In this document: in pieces, positions 62,196 through 64,000 of the stretch | Numbering within the stretch: the first letter of the stretch is position 1 | How the letters are laid out: each line of letters begins with the position of its first letter | NCBI RefSeq assembly: GCF_000204055.1 | Contig: NW_006768769.1 | Location: 978,153-1,042,152 of the forward strand | Length of the DNA: 64,000 nucleotides | Direction of reading: 5' to 3' | DNA from: Melampsora larici-populina 98AG31 | Taxonomy: Eukaryota > Basidiomycota > Pucciniomycetes > Pucciniales > Melampsoraceae | Made by a program: the position numbers and the translations under genes | Notes under the pieces: generated by a model | Databases searched by the model: none | The model's input: only the letters and a program-made list of their open reading frames with translations | Told to the model about the DNA's origin: nothing

Positions 62196-63190
62196 CCCTT
62201 ACACCTCACACTCAAGTTTCAAGAGTGAATATTAGAATGTACAGGGCGCAGTAATAGCCCATATAGATAATAAAACACAACCAGGCATCAGTTTCATAAA
62301 AATATTTAAACTAGTCAGGATCTAATTCAGACCCTGACCAGGTATGAGTTTTACAACAATCAAGCCGTCCAAGCAAGGCACAATCAAAACCCTTGACGAT
62401 AGGTTTAAAACCAGGCAAAAGCAAGAATGCCTTCTAGACAAATCACTCATATAAATACCAACCCATTCGAGGAACAGATATCTTTCGGCATCTTATACTT
62501 TACCTTACAAACTTTGCTTTAGATATATTCAATCTATAACAACCAACTAAAACTCCAACCGATACTCTCTAAATAGAATTCTTATTCCGTTCATCGTCAA
62601 TAAAAACTCTACTTACTTAGCTCGTTGTGTGTTTTAAACTGTTATCGTTTCACTATCCATCCGAAGACTGTTGTTTCAAATAGTTATCCTAAGATCAACT
62701 GCTTGTTACGATCTCGAGTATCACGTGTCTAACATAGGTCTCAAATCTTTGTGTTCAAATAATCAAAGCTAGTCTTTGCCATTTGAACTAGAAGTAGATC
62801 TTACGACCTGCCCTGGAATAGGAGTACTTGTACCCATTCGTAGAAGACCTCGAGTATAGTCCACCTAACTCGTGAGTACCTTTCACTTCCCTGTCATCTC
62901 CCAAGATAAGATAGACAACTAACTTTGGGCTCGAATTTACTTTAACAAAGATAGTCGACTCTGTTATAACAAAGCCCACCCAATCTTCTAACCTCTCAAT
63001 TCGTGAGTTTCATTCAGTTTAAAGTGCTACAAAGGCAACGTTTTGTAGACTTCAGCTGACAAATCTGGGCCTCCTCTCATTAAGTTTTTTTTCTTCTCGA
63101 AAATAAACGAAACCTTAGACCTTTTTTTCATTTTCCAAATAAAAATCATCAAAAGACTAAAAACACCTTTTCCGAAGAAAAACCAATTAA

Positions 63191-64000
63191 ATCATTTTTG
63201 AAAAAATAAGTTCATTTCCTCATTATTTCACTAAAATCAAAAAACATCTCAGAAGAATCGATTCAAGTTTTTCACTATCTTCATATATAAAAATTTCACC
63301 CTTAAACTCAATCGATTTCTTTGAAGAACTCCCGTTTTTCTATTACCCAGAAATCCATCCGTTTACAGACGAGTTTATCATTCAAACTCGTACGACATTT
63401 GAATCATACAAATACATTTGGAACTTTCTCAGCGACCAGAAGAGAGAGCCAGTCAGCACTTCAGTTACCTCAGTATCTTCAGACTCACTAGTTGACTACA
63501 AACAGTAAGTCACCCATTTGTTTTTTCAGCAAAAAAGGAAATATACTCGCTTGTCCAGAAATAACTGATAGATCGTGATATTCCCCGCGCAATTTAGTGT
63601 CGATCAACCACGTGAACCAGTTACCGACTTTCAGCAAGCTTTCATCCAGCTCCCTGTCCCAGAAGGAAGTGGACGATTTAATAGACGGAACAGACACTAC
63701 CAGTAGTAAGAGAATCCTCTTTGTTTTTTTTTTCCGTGATTTGTATCACGCCTAAAAACTTTATACGAATCTCCAGTGACGGGAATTGAAACTGAGACTA
63801 CGGCTAAAGACAAAGCACCACCTTTCACTACACAAAAGATATATTTTTCTGGGCAGACAATTAAATTATTGATACACGAAAATATTGAGAGGCCAGGACA
63901 AGGGCAAAAAATAAATAAAAATATGCATCTTGTTCCCTGCGGTGAGAGCTTCACTCTCCAATTTTTCCATATTTTTACAGTCTGTATTGATAAGTGTACT
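63191..64000 (+). CDS. Unrecognised gene, partial, cut by the right window edge
   Basis: Three coding-like segments are visible. The first is open from 63191 to a GTAAGT donor at 63505 and reads IDFFEELPFFYYPEIHPFTD and SYKYIWNFLSDQKREP. The second (63598-63702) reads SINHVNQLPTFSKLSSSSLS and EVDDLIDGTDTT. The third (63777 to the edge) reads TGIETETTAKDKAPPF, IYFSGQTIKLLIHENIER and HLVPCGESFTLQFF. The 63702/63777 junction is in phase (Met is formed across it). The first donor is one base out of phase with the second segment, so the model is incomplete, or the gene is damaged. There is no ATG in the first segment. I do not recognise the protein. Confidence 0.5.

Larger units (their letters stand above)
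57622..63190. other. Long repeat-rich region without a recognised gene
   Basis: Frames are short on both strands and none carries a known domain. The region includes an inverted-repeat element (58612-58978) and two strong hairpins (61201-61242 and 62166-62195). A TATAAATA box at 62453-62460 precedes a change to a more gene-like composition, but no exon follows before 63191. Confidence 0.5.

Noticed and set aside
62449..64000. Right edge as an LTR with a following gag gene (TATAAATA box, then coding-like DNA)
   Set aside because: The coding-like segments need introns and show no retroviral-type zinc knuckle; a matching second repeat is not in the window.
1..64000. tRNA or rRNA genes
   Set aside because: I looked for cloverleaf-like and conserved T-arm words and saw none I could support by eye.

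Overview
The window is nuclear DNA of a filamentous fungus, most likely a basidiomycete of the rust lineage (Pucciniales). The evidence is the gene architecture (many short GT-AG introns of about 50-150 bp), the gene set (Wee1, Rtc4, a Rim2-type carrier, a ferric reductase, ARPC4 and a wax-synthase-like acyltransferase), the AT-rich intergenic DNA and the very dense small inverted-repeat transposons. The species cannot be named from the sequence alone. I rebuilt exon chains by hand from splice signals and reading-frame phase. All host genes except the ones at the two window edges give complete, in-phase CDSs.

Layout: 1-5.9 kb, 3' part of a very long Wee1-family kinase (+). 7.0-12.0 kb, a decayed multi-gene DNA transposon ('locus A') carrying two later insertions. 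12-16.5 kb, gene-poor repeat DNA. 16.6-20.4 kb, an Rtc4-domain gene (+). 21.3-26.6 kb, 'locus B', a better-preserved copy of the same multi-gene transposon. 26.6-29.9 kb, small inverted-repeat elements. 29.9-34.4 kb, a mitochondrial pyrimidine-nucleotide-type carrier and a membrane-anchored spermine-synthase-like protein (both +). 35.5-38.2 kb, three inverted-repeat elements and a pseudogene fragment of the spermine-synthase-like gene. 38.6-41.3 kb, a complete ferric reductase (-). 42.7-45 kb, an intron-like tandem repeat block and two more inverted-repeat elements. 47.7-48.8 kb, ARPC4 (-). 51.2-53.1 kb, an RRM protein (-). 55.8-57.6 kb, a wax-synthase/MBOAT-like gene (+). 57.6-63 kb, repeats. 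63.2-64 kb, the start of an unrecognised gene (+) cut by the window edge.

The most notable system is a transposon with the same gene order and orientation at two loci: a Tc1-type DD34E transposase on the + strand, followed by two genes on the - strand. One (here called B2) is a small protein with a SAM-like C-terminal helical region; the other (B1) is a protein of no recognised family. Locus B encodes an intact 330-residue transposase and an apparently intact B2. At locus A all three are decayed, and one 569 bp inverted-repeat element sits inside the transposase remnant while a second, hAT-like one lies just upstream of B1. The shared order suggests the three genes move as one unit. I do not recognise this gene set as a described Tc1/mariner architecture.

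A second oddity is a pair of unrelated tandem repeats (67 and 68 bp units) whose units begin with GT and end with AG on the - strand, as introns do.
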